64,000 bases of DNA from Alcaligenaceae bacterium (GTDB taxonomy: Bacteria > Pseudomonadota > Gammaproteobacteria > Burkholderiales > Burkholderiaceae_B), in NCBI GenBank assembly GCA_013416405.1, contig JACCET010000010.1:62001-126000 (forward strand), read 5' to 3'. The notes under the pieces are model-generated. The model saw only the letters and a list, made by a program, of their open reading frames with translations, did no database searches and was not told the origin of the DNA. This document shows positions 9,046 to 17,679 of this stretch, in pieces; positions within the stretch are counted from its first letter, which is position 1, and every line of letters begins with the position of its first letter. The translations under genes were made by a program, and so were the position numbers.

Positions 9046-9504
9046 TCAGTCAGCACCAACTTCACCCGACTTCGGGCTGGTGTCATTACCGCCAGCATTT
9101 CCACTGATCATCTCGTCAGTGCACCGGGAATTGCCATAGAAGACGAGCTTGCCGTCCAGCGCCATTAATACAGCCGCCTCGGTCGAGGAATAAACCCCAG
9201 GAAACTCATAACAGGTATAACCTTGAGCATTCCCCGTTTTTTCCCGTGGCTGCTCGGCAATCTTGTCGAGCACGGGCTGAACTTGATCGCCCACGCTAAC
9301 CTGGTTAAGCACAGCTTGAATACGCTTTTGCCTTTCGTCTGCACCGGCAGCAGTGGGGCTCAAGGCGCCGAAGGCGGATTTGGCCGCGCTCAAGCCGCCC
9401 TCGGCCATGGACCCCGTTACCATAGGGGCGCAACCAAGCAAAAGACTTAAGGAGGCAAGGCCAGCAACGGCCCAAAGGCCAGCTAAGGTTCTGTTCGCAC
9501 TCAT
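9046..9504 (-). CDS. Small lipoprotein, 152 aa
   Basis: Unrecognised exported lipoprotein. The signal peptide ends in lipobox LLGC with Cys25 as the acylated residue, followed by Ala-Pro, which does not signal inner-membrane retention. The mature part starts with an Ala/Gly-rich helix and then a domain containing GYTCYEFPGVYSS and LVFYGNSRCTDEM with two cysteines that may pair. It resembles small SmpA/BamE-like lipoproteins in size and in the yxCY...KLVFYG pattern, but I would not call it BamE. First gene of the lipoprotein-MFS-rluE run. Confidence 0.7.
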   Translation of the reverse strand: MSANRTLAGLWAVAGLASLSLLLGCAPMVTGSMAEGGLSAAKSAFGALSPTAAGADERQKRIQAVLNQVSVGDQVQPVLDKIAEQPREKTGNAQGYTCYEFPGVYSSTEAAVLMALDGKLVFYGNSRCTDEMISGNAGGNDTSPKSGEVGAD

Positions 9505-9854
9505 TGCAATTCTCCTTCAAGCCCTTCGGCGTAGACTTGGAACCTCTGTTGCTATTGAATAAATGATGCCACGACTATAATCCGAGTCAATAAGACTGTA
9601 CTCTTTCTATGTCAAAAAAAATCCCTCCCATGACTCGATGACCGCATTATTCCGGCTTTCGACGCAGTAAGGCTTTCCTGCAACAGCAGACTCTAGAAAC
9701 CAGGTATCCGCAAGCGCTCTTGCGTATGCAATCACTGGTTTCACATTATCGGCCCAAAGGCGAATAGTCCATGTGGGCGAAGGCGCACAAACATTTGTTA
9801 CAGCCAAGCACGAGGCGTTCACGTGGAATTCCTATTTGCATGTTTATAACCTTG
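9505..9854. other. AT-richer intergenic stretch, possible short minus-strand ORF
   Basis: These 350 bases carry no gene I can support. A 71-codon open frame runs on the minus strand from GTG 9822 to 9607 with acceptable composition but no recognisable motif or strong ribosome site; it could be a short orphan or another decay product. It lies beside the etfA fragment, so decay is the simpler explanation. Confidence 0.3.
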
Positions 9855-10196
9855 TTATATTGCGCTCTGAAGCTCCGGAACAGCCTGGAACAGATCAGCC
9901 ACCAGCCCGTAGTCGGCCACGCCGAAGATCGGCGCCTCGGAATCTTTGTTGATGGCAACAATGACTTTGGAGTCTTTCATGCCGGCCAGATGCTGGATTG
10001 CGCCGGAAATACCGACCGCCACATACAACTGGGGCGCCACGATTTTTCCGGTTTGGCCAACCTGCCAGTCGTTGGGTGCATAGCCTGCATCGACAGCCGC
10101 GCGTGAAGCGCCCAGAGCCGCCCCAAGCTTATCGGCCAAAGGATCGAGCAGCTTGGCGACGGCCAGCGGCTGAAGCTCGACATCGGTTTGCACCAA
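9855..10196 (-). pseudogene. etfA: etfA 3' fragment (electron transfer flavoprotein alpha, C-terminal part)
   Basis: The last ~105 codons of ETF alpha survive: [46 protein letters not shown] and [14 protein letters not shown] are the FAD-binding C-terminal domain motifs. The N-terminal two-thirds are missing. Upstream of about 10150-10196 the minus-strand frame stays open but is antisense to an enoyl-CoA hydratase fragment, so the apparent longer ORF is an artefact. No etfB is near. Non-functional as it stands. Confidence 0.85.
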
Positions 10197-10478
10197 GGTC
10201 GCGCGGTCGGCGCCTATGAGATCGGCCTGATCAATCATGTTGTTGAATCTGACCAGCTTATGTCCAAGGCCATGGAGATCGCGTACGCTATCGTCAACAG
10301 CGCTCCCCTGTCTGTTGTTGCTGCACGTCAGGTCGTACAAATTGCCACTGAGATGGGAAAAACGGCAGCACTGGATCAAGCTTATGAAATCTTCAAGCCG
10401 GTATATGAAAGCGAGGATGCGCGAGAAGGCGCCCGAGCTTTCCGGGAAAAACGCTCCCCAAAATGGTTGGGGCGCTGA
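10188..10478 (+). pseudogene. Enoyl-CoA hydratase 3' fragment
   Basis: The C-terminal ~95 residues of a crotonase-fold enzyme remain: [11 protein letters not shown], the helical [14 protein letters not shown], and the tail [18 protein letters not shown] are diagnostic. The N-terminal half with the oxyanion hole and catalytic glutamates is absent. It meets the etfA fragment tail-to-tail across a junction between about 10150 and 10200, and its frame has no plausible start. It is followed after 45 bp by the damaged Fe-ADH gene, suggesting that an acyl-CoA gene cluster once stood here. Confidence 0.85.
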
Positions 10479-10523
10479 ACGCACGCCAAACGTGCACATG
10501 AAAAACTTACTGAGAACCACGAC

Positions 10524-11515
10524 ATGAAATCATTCAGACATATTGTGCCACCTTTGCGTCTGTTCCAGGGCGCCGACAGCCTGGACAGACTTGGCGCCGA
10601 ACTTGACCGGCTCAAGAGTAAACGTGCGGTCATTTTTGTGGATCGACGCTGGGCCGCGGCCCCCTGATCGACCAGATCAAGGCAAGCGCCGAAGGCCGTA
10701 TTGCCGGCGTGTTTACTGGTGTATTGCCCAACAGCCCATTGCCCGCCCTTCAAGAAGCGGTAGGTGAACTCAAACGCTTGAACGCCGATGCGGTCATTGC
10801 GCTGGGCGGCGGCTCAGCGATCGTGACGGCCCGCGCAGCGGCCATCTTGCTGGCCGAAGCAGGCGACGTGCGAAGCTTGTGCACGGCACCAGATGGCACC
10901 GGAAAGCTGATTAGCCCGAAACTGCTGAAACCCAAGTTACCGCAACTGGTCATCCCGACTACACCCACGACCGCCATCGTCAGAGTCGGCAGTGCCATCC
11001 TTGATCCCGTGGCTGGGGAACGCCTCGCCCTGTACGACCCGGCAACACGGGCGCAGGTGGTGCTTATCCATCCAGAGCTCATCAAGTCAGCGCCATCCGA
11101 GCTGGTTGTGAGCGCCGGCGTAAATACCCTTGTCATGGCAATTGAGGGGCTCATGACTAAATCGGGTGATCCGATCTCGGATGCGCTGTTAATCCATGCC
11201 GTCAGGCTACTGGCACAGGAGTTGCCTGCGGCCGTCCAAGGGCATGACCTTGCCGTACGGGCAGATCTGATGATGGCATCGATATTGTGCGGCCAGGGCA
11301 CGGACGACACCGCAACCGCCGCCGCTGTCGTTGAGGCATTCCAGACACTGTTTGACGAGCTGGGTATACCTAGAAGACTGCGTGACATTGGTGTGAAACA
11401 AGATGGGCTGCGAGAACTGGCAGAAATGTCTTTGAACGATTGGTTCATCAAAAGCAATCCACGTAAAGTTCATGACGCTGCTGAACTGGAACCGATTCTG
11501 GCAGAAGCCTGGTAG
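10524..11515 (+). pseudogene. Iron-containing alcohol dehydrogenase-like gene with frameshift
   Basis: The first 47 codons (from ATG 10524) end at a stop at 10665, while homology continues in a different frame from about 10652 (GRGPLIDQIKAS) to the stop at 11515; a single lost base near 10650 explains this. The fold is that of group III dehydrogenases: ADAVIALGGGSAI (nucleotide loop), then LVIPTTPTTA. Unusually, the metal-ligand region reads AGVNTLVMAIE where the family has D-A-x-x-H, so Asp and His are replaced by Asn and Met, and the later His ligands are not evident. The product would be about 330 aa versus about 380 usual. Either a decaying gene or a metal-free paralogue with a sequencing error. 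Confidence 0.75.
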
Positions 11516-11549
11516 TTGCCGGCACAAATCAATGATGGAGAAACAAACC

Positions 11550-11639
11550 ATGAAATCATTCAAGCAAGTTGTGCCGCCCTTGCGTCTGTTCCAGGGCGCT
11601 GACAGCCTGGATAGGCTTGGCGCGGAACTCAACAAGTAG
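11550..11639 (+). pseudogene. Duplicate 5' end of the Fe-ADH-like gene
   Basis: ATG 11550, preceded by a purine-rich ribosome site (ATGGAG at 11534), opens a 29-codon frame whose product starts MKSFKQVVPPLRLFQGADSL, nearly the same as the start at 10524 ([20 protein letters not shown]). It stops at TAG 11637. Two tandem paralogues once stood here and the second has lost everything past codon 29. Confidence 0.8.
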
Positions 11640-11773
11640 CAGGCAGGCTCCACTCTATGCTTTCGCGCCGTCGTGATACTGGAGCTTAAGGGCATTCGAC
11701 CGATACACCAGACCGTGCTGGCGCACTTCAGCCTCTTGCCTATAATGATCGCTCCCTTTCCCCTGGAGTCCTC

Positions 11774-12283
11774 ATGACCATCTCCCTTTACGCCGCCTCG
11801 GTACCCGTGTTCAAACAAATGTTGGGCAGCCTGGATGCCTTGATCAGCAAGGCAGAAACCCATGCTGCGGACCGGAAGATCGAACCGGAAGCGTTGCTTA
11901 AGGCACGCTTGTTTCCCGATATGTTTGCCCTGGCCCGACAGGTTCAGGTGGCTTGCGACTTTTCCCGTGGCGTATCGGCACGCTTGGCCGGTCTTGAAGT
12001 ACCCAAGAACGATGACACCGAAAGCAGCTTCCAGGAGTTGCGAGATCTCATCGGCAAGACCGTGGCCTTCATCGATGGAATCGATCCGTCGAGCATAGAC
12101 GGTCAGGAAAGCCGCGAGATCATTACCCGCCCAGGGACGCCTAAAGAGCGCAGATTCGATGCCCAGTCTTATCTTCTCAGCTATGGCTTGCCTCAATTTT
12201 TCTTTCATGTGACGACGGCCTATGCGATTCTGAGGCATAACGGCGTTGAGATTGGCAAGCGTGATTACATGGGGCAGTACTAA
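11774..12283 (+). CDS. DUF1993 family protein
   Basis: Cytoplasmic helical protein of 169 aa, full length for DUF1993, a DinB-like four-helix bundle family of unknown function. Landmarks are the N-terminal VPVFKQMLGSLDALISKA, the central QVACDFSRG and the C-terminal FFFHVTTAYAILRHNGVEIGK, which holds the conserved His and Asn-Gly. ATG 11774 follows TGGAG with suitable spacing. The next gene starts 13 bp downstream, so the two are likely co-transcribed. No biochemical role can be given. Confidence 0.9.
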   Translation: MTISLYAASVPVFKQMLGSLDALISKAETHAADRKIEPEALLKARLFPDMFALARQVQVACDFSRGVSARLAGLEVPKNDDTESSFQELRDLIGKTVAFIDGIDPSSIDGQESREIITRPGTPKERRFDAQSYLLSYGLPQFFFHVTTAYAILRHNGVEIGKRDYMGQY

Positions 12284-12296
12284 GCTAGAGAAACTA

Positions 12297-13271
12297 ATGC
12301 CTTCAGCGATTATCTTGCATCAAGCCGGCCCTCCCGAGAACCTCAAACTTGAGCCCGTCACCGTTCGAGACCCTTTGCCAGGAGAGATAAAGCTAAGGCA
12401 AACCGCTGTAGGCGTAAACTTCCACGACACTTACGTCCGGTCAGGCCTGTATAAAACTCTAGCTCTTCCAGGCATCCTAGGCATCGAAGGGGTCGGAATC
12501 ATCACCGAGTTGGGTAAGGAAGTAACCGACTTAAGCATAGGTGATCGCATCGCCTATATTTACCTGGGTTACGGTGCTTATTCCGAAGAGCGAATCTTGC
12601 CGGCCCAGGCAGCTATTCGCTTGCCTGACAATTTGGGCGATCACAATATCGCCGCTACATTGCTCAAAGGCTTGACGGCGCACATGCTAACGCACGAGAC
12701 CTATGCCATTAAGCCACTGGATTGGGTGGTTGTGCATGCTGCCACGGGCGGTGTTGGGTCTTTACTCACCCAATGGGCCAGCCATTTGGGTGCGCGCGTT
12801 ATTGGTACGGTGGGCTCGGAGCACAAGGTCGAACTAGCACATCAACATGGATGCGACCATGTCATTCAGTACCGGCAAGAAAACTTTGTGGACAGGGTTA
12901 AAGAGATCACCGATGGTAACGGTGTTCAGGTGGTATACGACGCGGTCGGCAAAGATACTTTTTTCGGTTCTTTAGAATGCCTTGCTCCATGCGGGCACTT
13001 GGCCAATTATGGACAAGCATCTGGCCCTGTGCCGCCCTTTGAGGTATCGACACTATTTCCCAAATCAAACTCCCTGTCGCGCCCGAATGTATTCCAGCAT
13101 TTAAGGACGACCGAGAAATTACGCAATGCAGCGGCCCAGCTTTTCAAGCTACTGGATGAAGGCAGGTTGCAGGTGGGTGGCATTAAAGCTTTCCCACTCG
13201 CAGAGGCAGCACACGCGCATCGTGAAATGGAATCAAGATCACGACAGGGGTCGGTCATACTCAGCATTTAA
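12297..13271 (+). CDS. NAD(P)H:quinone oxidoreductase (zeta-crystallin type)
   Basis: Zinc-independent medium-chain dehydrogenase of 324 aa that reduces quinones by one-electron transfer with NADPH. It has the N-terminal GroES-like domain (residues about 1-125, without zinc ligands) and a Rossmann domain with the loop HAATGGVGSLLTQWA near residue 145. The C-terminal RSRQGSVILSI is the family ending. ATG 12297 starts the recognisable homology (AIILHQAGPPENLKLEPV); longer in-frame extensions would overlap DUF1993. No strong ribosome site is visible, consistent with coupling to the upstream gene. Confidence 0.88.
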   Translation: MPSAIILHQAGPPENLKLEPVTVRDPLPGEIKLRQTAVGVNFHDTYVRSGLYKTLALPGILGIEGVGIITELGKEVTDLSIGDRIAYIYLGYGAYSEERILPAQAAIRLPDNLGDHNIAATLLKGLTAHMLTHETYAIKPLDWVVVHAATGGVGSLLTQWASHLGARVIGTVGSEHKVELAHQHGCDHVIQYRQENFVDRVKEITDGNGVQVVYDAVGKDTFFGSLECLAPCGHLANYGQASGPVPPFEVSTLFPKSNSLSRPNVFQHLRTTEKLRNAAAQLFKLLDEGRLQVGGIKAFPLAEAAHAHREMESRSRQGSVILSI

Positions 13272-13440
13272 GTAGCGATCCGGCACGTAATGGATGACTG
13301 ATCTGATCTACGTTTTGACGAGCAAAAGCACTTTGACCGTGAACAGCGCCGAGGCCGATTAATCTTGGTTGCCGCTGGCTGCCGGGGTCTTGTGCGCAAG
13401 TCGGTATAAGGCCTCCCGTATGCCTGTCGCTTTGAAAGGG

Positions 13441-13857
13441 TTAGTCCCTGGAAAACGGCTTACCAGTGAAGTCCACCGTAATTAAATTACCATTGAGTTC
13501 GCCCATGCCTGGCGCATTCAGCGGCATGCCGGGCGCCGACACGCCCTTCATCGACGAGTCGGCAAGCAATTTGTTGACGGCACTGGCTGGTACGTGCCCT
13601 TCTATGATTTGACCGGTAGCCTCCACCACGCCGGTATGGCATGAACCAAGCTGCGATGGCACCCCGAGTTTCTGCTTCACCGAAGCCATGTCGGCCGTTT
13701 TGATCGCCGTAACGTCAAACCCAGACTCGCGCATATGTTCGACCCAGCCGTTGCAGCAGCCGCAATTAGGATCCTGATATACGGTGATAGCCGCGCCGGA
13801 AGCATGTGCAAAGGAAGATGCAGCCATTAAAGCAGCCGAAGCCAGCCATAATTTCAT
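13441..13857 (-). CDS. DUF411 periplasmic protein
   Basis: Exported small protein of 138 aa with a signal peptide (residues 1-20, cleavage after AHA or AHAS). DUF411 members occur with copper-handling genes and carry a Cys cluster; here PNCGCCNGW gives Cys32, Cys34 and Cys35, and a further Cys lies in QLGSCHTG. ATG 13857 is chosen because GGAG lies about 9 bp upstream and the signal peptide begins there, although the frame extends to 14019. No copper ATPase or CopAB gene is adjacent. Confidence 0.85.
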   Translation of the reverse strand: MKLWLASAALMAASSFAHASGAAITVYQDPNCGCCNGWVEHMRESGFDVTAIKTADMASVKQKLGVPSQLGSCHTGVVEATGQIIEGHVPASAVNKLLADSSMKGVSAPGMPLNAPGMGELNGNLITVDFTGKPFSRD

Positions 13858-14141
13858 TGAAAGTTGCTCCAAGGGAAATGGAAATCGTGAATGATTCATA
13901 GTATAGGTAAAGACCACGGTCGAGCAGCTTAGTTCTGTCGCTTCATAGAAATCAAACAAAGCACGTCTAACCCAGGCCATTTGGATAGCATTGATGCCGC
14001 AATCAAGCTTGTCGATCAATACCGCAGAATTAAACGTACCAAGTCAGGCGCTGCCGTCGGCACTCGCCTGACTTCATCCCTGCATGGTTAATTGGTAGCG
14101 CGTCTAACTCATTGATTGACCCGCGCGCCACGATGTGCCAA

Positions 14142-15128
14142 TCACTGGTTCACGTCAACCACGGTGCGTCCCCGGATCCTCCCTTCGAAGATCTCGGTGG
14201 CGACACGGGGCACGTCCGCCAGACCGACCTCTTGCGTGGTGCGGGCGAGCTTGTCCATATCCAGATCGCGGGCAAGACGCGACCATGCCTGCAATCGCAT
14301 ATCCTGCGGCGCGTTGACTGAATCGATGCCAGCGAGCGTTACGTTGCGCAGGATGAAGGGCAGCACTGACGCCGGAAGATCCGCACCTTGCGCGAGTCCG
14401 AAGGCGGCGACCACACCGCGATATTTGGTCTGTGCTAGCACGTTGGCCAGCGTGTGGCTGCCAACGGAGTCAATAGCACCGGCCCATTGTTCGGAAGCTA
14501 TCGGTTGGCCCGGCTCGGACAGGGTGCGGCGATCGATGATCTCCGCTGCCCCAAGCGCGTGCAGGTAGTTGGCCTCTTCAGGGCGACCAGTCGAGGCAAT
14601 CACCCGATAGCCCAGCTTCGATAGCAGGGCTATCGCTACCGATCCGGCGCCGCCATTGGCACCGGTTACCAGGATATCGCCGCGGTCAGGCGTAATGCCG
14701 CCGTGTTCGAGAGCCAGCACGGACAGCATCGCGGTGTAGCCTGCAGTGCCGATGGCCATGGCGTCTTTGGTTGAGAACACATCCGGGATCTTGACCAGCC
14801 AATCGCCGTTGACGCGTGCCTTCTGCGAGTACCCGCCGTGGTGCGTCTGGCTCAGGCCCCAGCCGTTGGCGAGCACGCGATCGCCAACGGCGAAGCCCGA
14901 ATGCGAGGACGCCTCGACGATGCCCGCGAAGTCGATGCCGGGAATCAAAGGAAACGTGCGGATGACCGATCCGCGACCGGTAACCGCCATTGCATCCTTG
15001 TAGTTCACCGTCGAGTACTCGACCGCGACGGTGACGTCGCCCGGCATGAGGTCTCGCTCATTGAGGTCCACAATCGCCGTCGAAATTTTTTCGCCGGCCT
15101 TGGTTGCCAGCAGTGCTTTGAATGTCAT
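14142..15128 (-). CDS. acuI: Acrylyl-CoA reductase (AcuI/YhdH-type) oxidoreductase
   Basis: NADPH-dependent zinc-free medium-chain reductase, 328 aa, normal length. The N-terminus (ALLATKAGEKISTAIVDL) and STVNYKDAMAVTGRG are typical of YhdH/AcuI, which reduces acryloyl-CoA to propionyl-CoA. The Rossmann loop is VTGANGGAGSVAIALLSKLG. It ends GRIRGRTVVDVN, the family ending. It lies 103 bp downstream of the OYE-type alkene reductase on the same strand. The name rests on family resemblance; related reductases act on other activated alkenes. Confidence 0.85.
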   Translation of the reverse strand: MTFKALLATKAGEKISTAIVDLNERDLMPGDVTVAVEYSTVNYKDAMAVTGRGSVIRTFPLIPGIDFAGIVEASSHSGFAVGDRVLANGWGLSQTHHGGYSQKARVNGDWLVKIPDVFSTKDAMAIGTAGYTAMLSVLALEHGGITPDRGDILVTGANGGAGSVAIALLSKLGYRVIASTGRPEEANYLHALGAAEIIDRRTLSEPGQPIASEQWAGAIDSVGSHTLANVLAQTKYRGVVAAFGLAQGADLPASVLPFILRNVTLAGIDSVNAPQDMRLQAWSRLARDLDMDKLARTTQEVGLADVPRVATEIFEGRIRGRTVVDVNQ

Positions 15129-15231
15129 GATTTTCGCCTAGTTTCAGTTGAAATAAATAGTTCAGTAGAGCTTCAGTGGGTGATCTGAAAACCCGCGCAG
15201 CGCCAGAGAAGCGGATTGTGTGCCCGATGGC

Positions 15232-16326
15232 TTATTGAGCGTCGGCGGTGGCAACCGCCGGATAGTCGATATACCCGGCCGCGCCGCCGCCGTAGAGCGT
15301 GGCCTTGTCGAGTTCCGCCAGCGGCGCGTCGGTCTTCAGTCGCTCCACCAGGTCGGGGTTGGCGATGTATGCGTGTCCGAATGCAAACAGGTCGGCCTTG
15401 TCCTCGGCGAGCCGGGCGTTCGCCAGCTCCCGGTTGTAGCCGTTGTTGGCGATGTAGGTGTTCTTGAAGCGCTGGCGCAAAGCGTCGAAATCGAACGGGG
15501 CCACGTCGCGCGGGCCGCCGGTCGCGCCCTCGATGACATGCAGGTAAACGATGCCCAAGGCATTGAGCTTTTCGACCAGATAATTGAACTGCGACTGCGG
15601 ATCGCTGCTGGAAACGCCGTTGGCCGGTGACACCGGAGAGATGCGGATACCGGTGCGCTCGGCGCCAATTTCCTTCACGATGGCCTGCGTCACCTCCAGC
15701 GTCAGCCGAGCACGGTTCTCGTCCGATCCGCCGTAGGCATCGGTGCGTACATTGGCGCCATCTTTGAGGAACTGGTCCAGCAGATAGCCGTTGGCACCAT
15801 GGATCTCGACACCGTCGAATCCGGCGGCGATGGCATTGGCCGCCCCCTGCTGGAAATCGTTGACGATACCCGGCAGTTCGTCGAGTTCCAGCGCGCGCGG
15901 TTCGGAAACATCCGCGAAACCGTTATTGACAAAGGTCTTGGTCACGGCGCGGATCGCCGAGGGCGCCACCGGGGCGGCACCGCCTGGCTGCACGGCTACG
16001 TTGGAGACACGTCCGACGTGCCACATCTGCAGGAAAATCTTGCCGCCCCTGGCATGGACTTCGTCAGTGACCTTGCACCAGCCCTCGATCTGCGCCTGGG
16101 TGTAGATGCCAGGGGTATCCTGATAGCCTTGGGCCTGCGGCGAGATCTGGGTAGCTTCAGCGATGATCAGGCCAGCCGACGCACGCTGGCTGTAGTACGT
16201 GGCCGCGAACTTGCTGGGAACCAGACCGGCGCCGGCGCGGTTACGCGTCAGCGGGGCCATAACGATGCGGTTCGATAGGGTCAGCGAGCCCAGGGTGTAG
16301 GGCTCGAACAAAGTTTTATCAGTCAT
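15232..16326 (-). CDS. nemA: Alkene reductase, Old Yellow Enzyme family (NemA-like)
   Basis: FMN-dependent ene-reductase of 364 aa. N-terminal landmarks are LFEPYTLGSLTLSNRIVMAP and the loop LTRNRA. VEIHGANGYLLDQFLKD holds the substrate-binding His/Asn pair, QMWHVGRVSN is the FMN-adjacent segment, and FGHAYIANPDLVERL is the phosphate-binding end. It reduces activated C=C bonds, such as N-ethylmaleimide, or nitro groups. A stub of a second OYE gene lies 190 bp upstream, and a MarR regulator beyond that is the likely controller, as NemR-type or MarR regulators often sit beside such genes. Confidence 0.9.
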   Translation of the reverse strand: MTDKTLFEPYTLGSLTLSNRIVMAPLTRNRAGAGLVPSKFAATYYSQRASAGLIIAEATQISPQAQGYQDTPGIYTQAQIEGWCKVTDEVHARGGKIFLQMWHVGRVSNVAVQPGGAAPVAPSAIRAVTKTFVNNGFADVSEPRALELDELPGIVNDFQQGAANAIAAGFDGVEIHGANGYLLDQFLKDGANVRTDAYGGSDENRARLTLEVTQAIVKEIGAERTGIRISPVSPANGVSSSDPQSQFNYLVEKLNALGIVYLHVIEGATGGPRDVAPFDFDALRQRFKNTYIANNGYNRELANARLAEDKADLFAFGHAYIANPDLVERLKTDAPLAELDKATLYGGGAAGYIDYPAVATADAQ

Positions 16327-16381
16327 GTCTTTCTATTCTTCCGTGTTGGGGATGATCGGATCGAGTGATGCGCGTCAGGCA

Positions 16382-16522
16382 CTACTCCTCCAGGAACTGG
16401 ATGGCGTGCTTCAGAAAGCGCTCGGGGTACTGGAATTCGGTGTTGCCCCAGCGGCGATAGGCGAATCGGTCGCCATCGACGTCGATGAAGCGGGTTGCTG
16501 CGGGCAGATGGTTGTCGGTCAT
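16382..16522 (-). pseudogene. Alpha/beta hydrolase collapsed by internal deletion (46 codons)
   Basis: A 46-codon frame starts at ATG 16522 with its own GGAG ribosome site. Residues 8-28 (ATRFIDVDGDRFAYRRWGNT) are the N-terminus of an alpha/beta hydrolase and residues 29-46 (FQYPERFLKHAIQFLEE) are the extreme C-terminus of the same kind of enzyme, joined in frame. The nucleophile elbow and about 200 residues are missing. The simplest reading is one large in-frame internal deletion. Confidence 0.75.
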
Positions 16523-16704
16523 GGTCTGAGACTCCAATTGATGATGGATAAACCGCCTTTGGCGGATGAAAAGTACTCCACGTTCAACGTTTGGGGGACA
16601 TTAACCGGTTGAGCCGCGCGCATGCGAGTCAGCGGGGCCATCACCACGCGATGCGTCAAATCCAGGGACCCGAGGCGTAAAGGAAAAAACAGTTTCTGTG
16701 TCAT
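16519..16704 (-). pseudogene. N-terminal stub of a second OYE-family reductase
   Basis: 61 codons from ATG 16704. The first ~50 residues match Old Yellow Enzymes (LFFPLRLGSLDLTHRVVMAP, LTRMRA, then VEYFSSAKGGLSII where a full gene would continue with the GLIISEA region). Homology stops abruptly and the frame ends in a TGA overlapping the ATG of the collapsed hydrolase. It is a truncated paralogue of the intact neighbour at 15232-16326. Confidence 0.8.
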
Positions 16705-16741
16705 TCAGTCATCCGTCAAAAGTTACGAAGATCGATAGCGA

Positions 16742-17185
16742 TCACTCACCCGATTGCCCATCAAGGCATTCAATGCAGGTATCAAGCAGATCGTGCAACG
16801 CGGCGATCCGCTCCACGCCCAAGCGCTCGTTGAGTGCCGTTTGCGCTGTTTTCCAGGCACGCTGCCCTTCGGCATGTTTCGTCCGCCCCGCCTCGGTCGC
16901 CTCGACCAGGCGGCTGCGTGCATCCTTACCCGCGCCTGTCTCCAACAGCCCCTGCGTAGCCAGCGGCTGCAAGTTGCGCGTCAGGGTCGACGCATCCATC
17001 CGCATGAGCCTGGCTAGATCGACAGGTTGAATGGGCCCGAGCCGGACGACGTACGACAGCAAGGCGTATTGCGTGTTCTTGAGCCCCGTCTGGGCGACAT
17101 AGCCGTCGTAATGACGCGTCACCATCCGCGTGAGCTGGCGAAGCTTCAGGTTGGTGCAACCCTGTGGCTTGATTGAGTTTTTCAT
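16742..17185 (-). CDS. MarR-family transcriptional regulator
   Basis: Winged-helix dimeric regulator of 147 aa. The core is visible: LRQLTRMVTRHYDGY (dimer helix), TQYALLSYVV, and the recognition region PVDLARLMRMDASTLTRNLQPLATQGLL followed by the wing DARSRLVEATEAG. ATG 17185 is preferred because homology begins there; the frame extends to 17230. A 14-bp perfect palindrome lies 23 bp upstream of the start. It probably represses itself and the reductase genes downstream on the same strand in response to electrophiles or phenolic ligands. Confidence 0.88.
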   Translation of the reverse strand: MKNSIKPQGCTNLKLRQLTRMVTRHYDGYVAQTGLKNTQYALLSYVVRLGPIQPVDLARLMRMDASTLTRNLQPLATQGLLETGAGKDARSRLVEATEAGRTKHAEGQRAWKTAQTALNERLGVERIAALHDLLDTCIECLDGQSGE

Positions 17186-17207
17186 GTTATATATTGTACC
17201 TACAACT

Positions 17208-17221
17208 ATTGCATATGCAAT
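17208..17221. promoter_or_regulatory. Candidate MarR operator palindrome
   Basis: ATTGCATATGCAAT is a perfect 14-bp palindrome just upstream of the MarR start and within an AT-rich promoter-like stretch. Position and symmetry fit an autoregulatory MarR operator. Confidence 0.5.
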
Positions 17222-17506
17222 CTTTTTCAAAACAGGAGCGGCAGATGGCTGCAGACCCCAGGCTCAGGCGGTCTGTGTCATTTATAAACGTGAGGCCACC
17301 CGCCTCGGAACTCCTTGAGCGTTGGTGAGAGCACATTTTCTCGCATCAAAGCGCCCTTGAATAGCTAATAGATACTTAATAGGTATATAAGCCATGCTAA
17401 TTAATATTTGTGAGAAACTGACGCCATGATCCGTCTCCGCCCAAGAGCGCGGGGTTCTTTGAGGGATTGGCGTTGTGCTGCTGGTCAGTATCGGTCTGGT
17501 GGCGGT

Positions 17507-17650
17507 GCCCGAGTTATGCTCAAGAATGCCCCCATCCTGCTGCTGGACGAAGCGACCAGTGCCCTGGATTTCGAGGTAGAGGCTGCGATACAGGAGAGCC
17601 TGAACGAGATGATGGAAAGCAAGACCGTAATCGCGATCGCCCACCGCCTA
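17507..17650 (+). pseudogene. ABC exporter ATPase fragment (Walker B to H-loop)
   Basis: About 48 codons read as the end of an MsbA-type ABC ATPase: [17 protein letters not shown] (Walker B and D-loop) followed by VIAIAHRL (H-loop His). The Walker A and signature motif are missing upstream, and the normal C-terminus is missing downstream. The frame runs on into the start codon of the iron-sulfur subunit gene, with its stop overlapping that ATG. It marks an old deletion just upstream of the IorAB pair. Confidence 0.8.
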
Positions 17651-17679
17651 CTGATTTTCACCCAACTCAGGATTTCGCC

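Noticed and set aside
9855-10520. A 221-aa minus-strand protein
   Set aside because: Only its last ~105 codons are ETF alpha; the rest is antisense to an enoyl-CoA hydratase fragment.
11207-12238. 343-codon minus-strand frame across the Fe-ADH remnant and DUF1993
   Set aside because: Antisense to recognisable sequence on the plus strand; contains an antisense duplicate of the Fe-ADH start.
14080-14130. tRNA-like string GGTTAATTGGTAGCGC followed by a GCG-rich stretch
   Set aside because: Only a D-arm-like segment is present; no acceptor stem, anticodon or T-arm pairing could be found.
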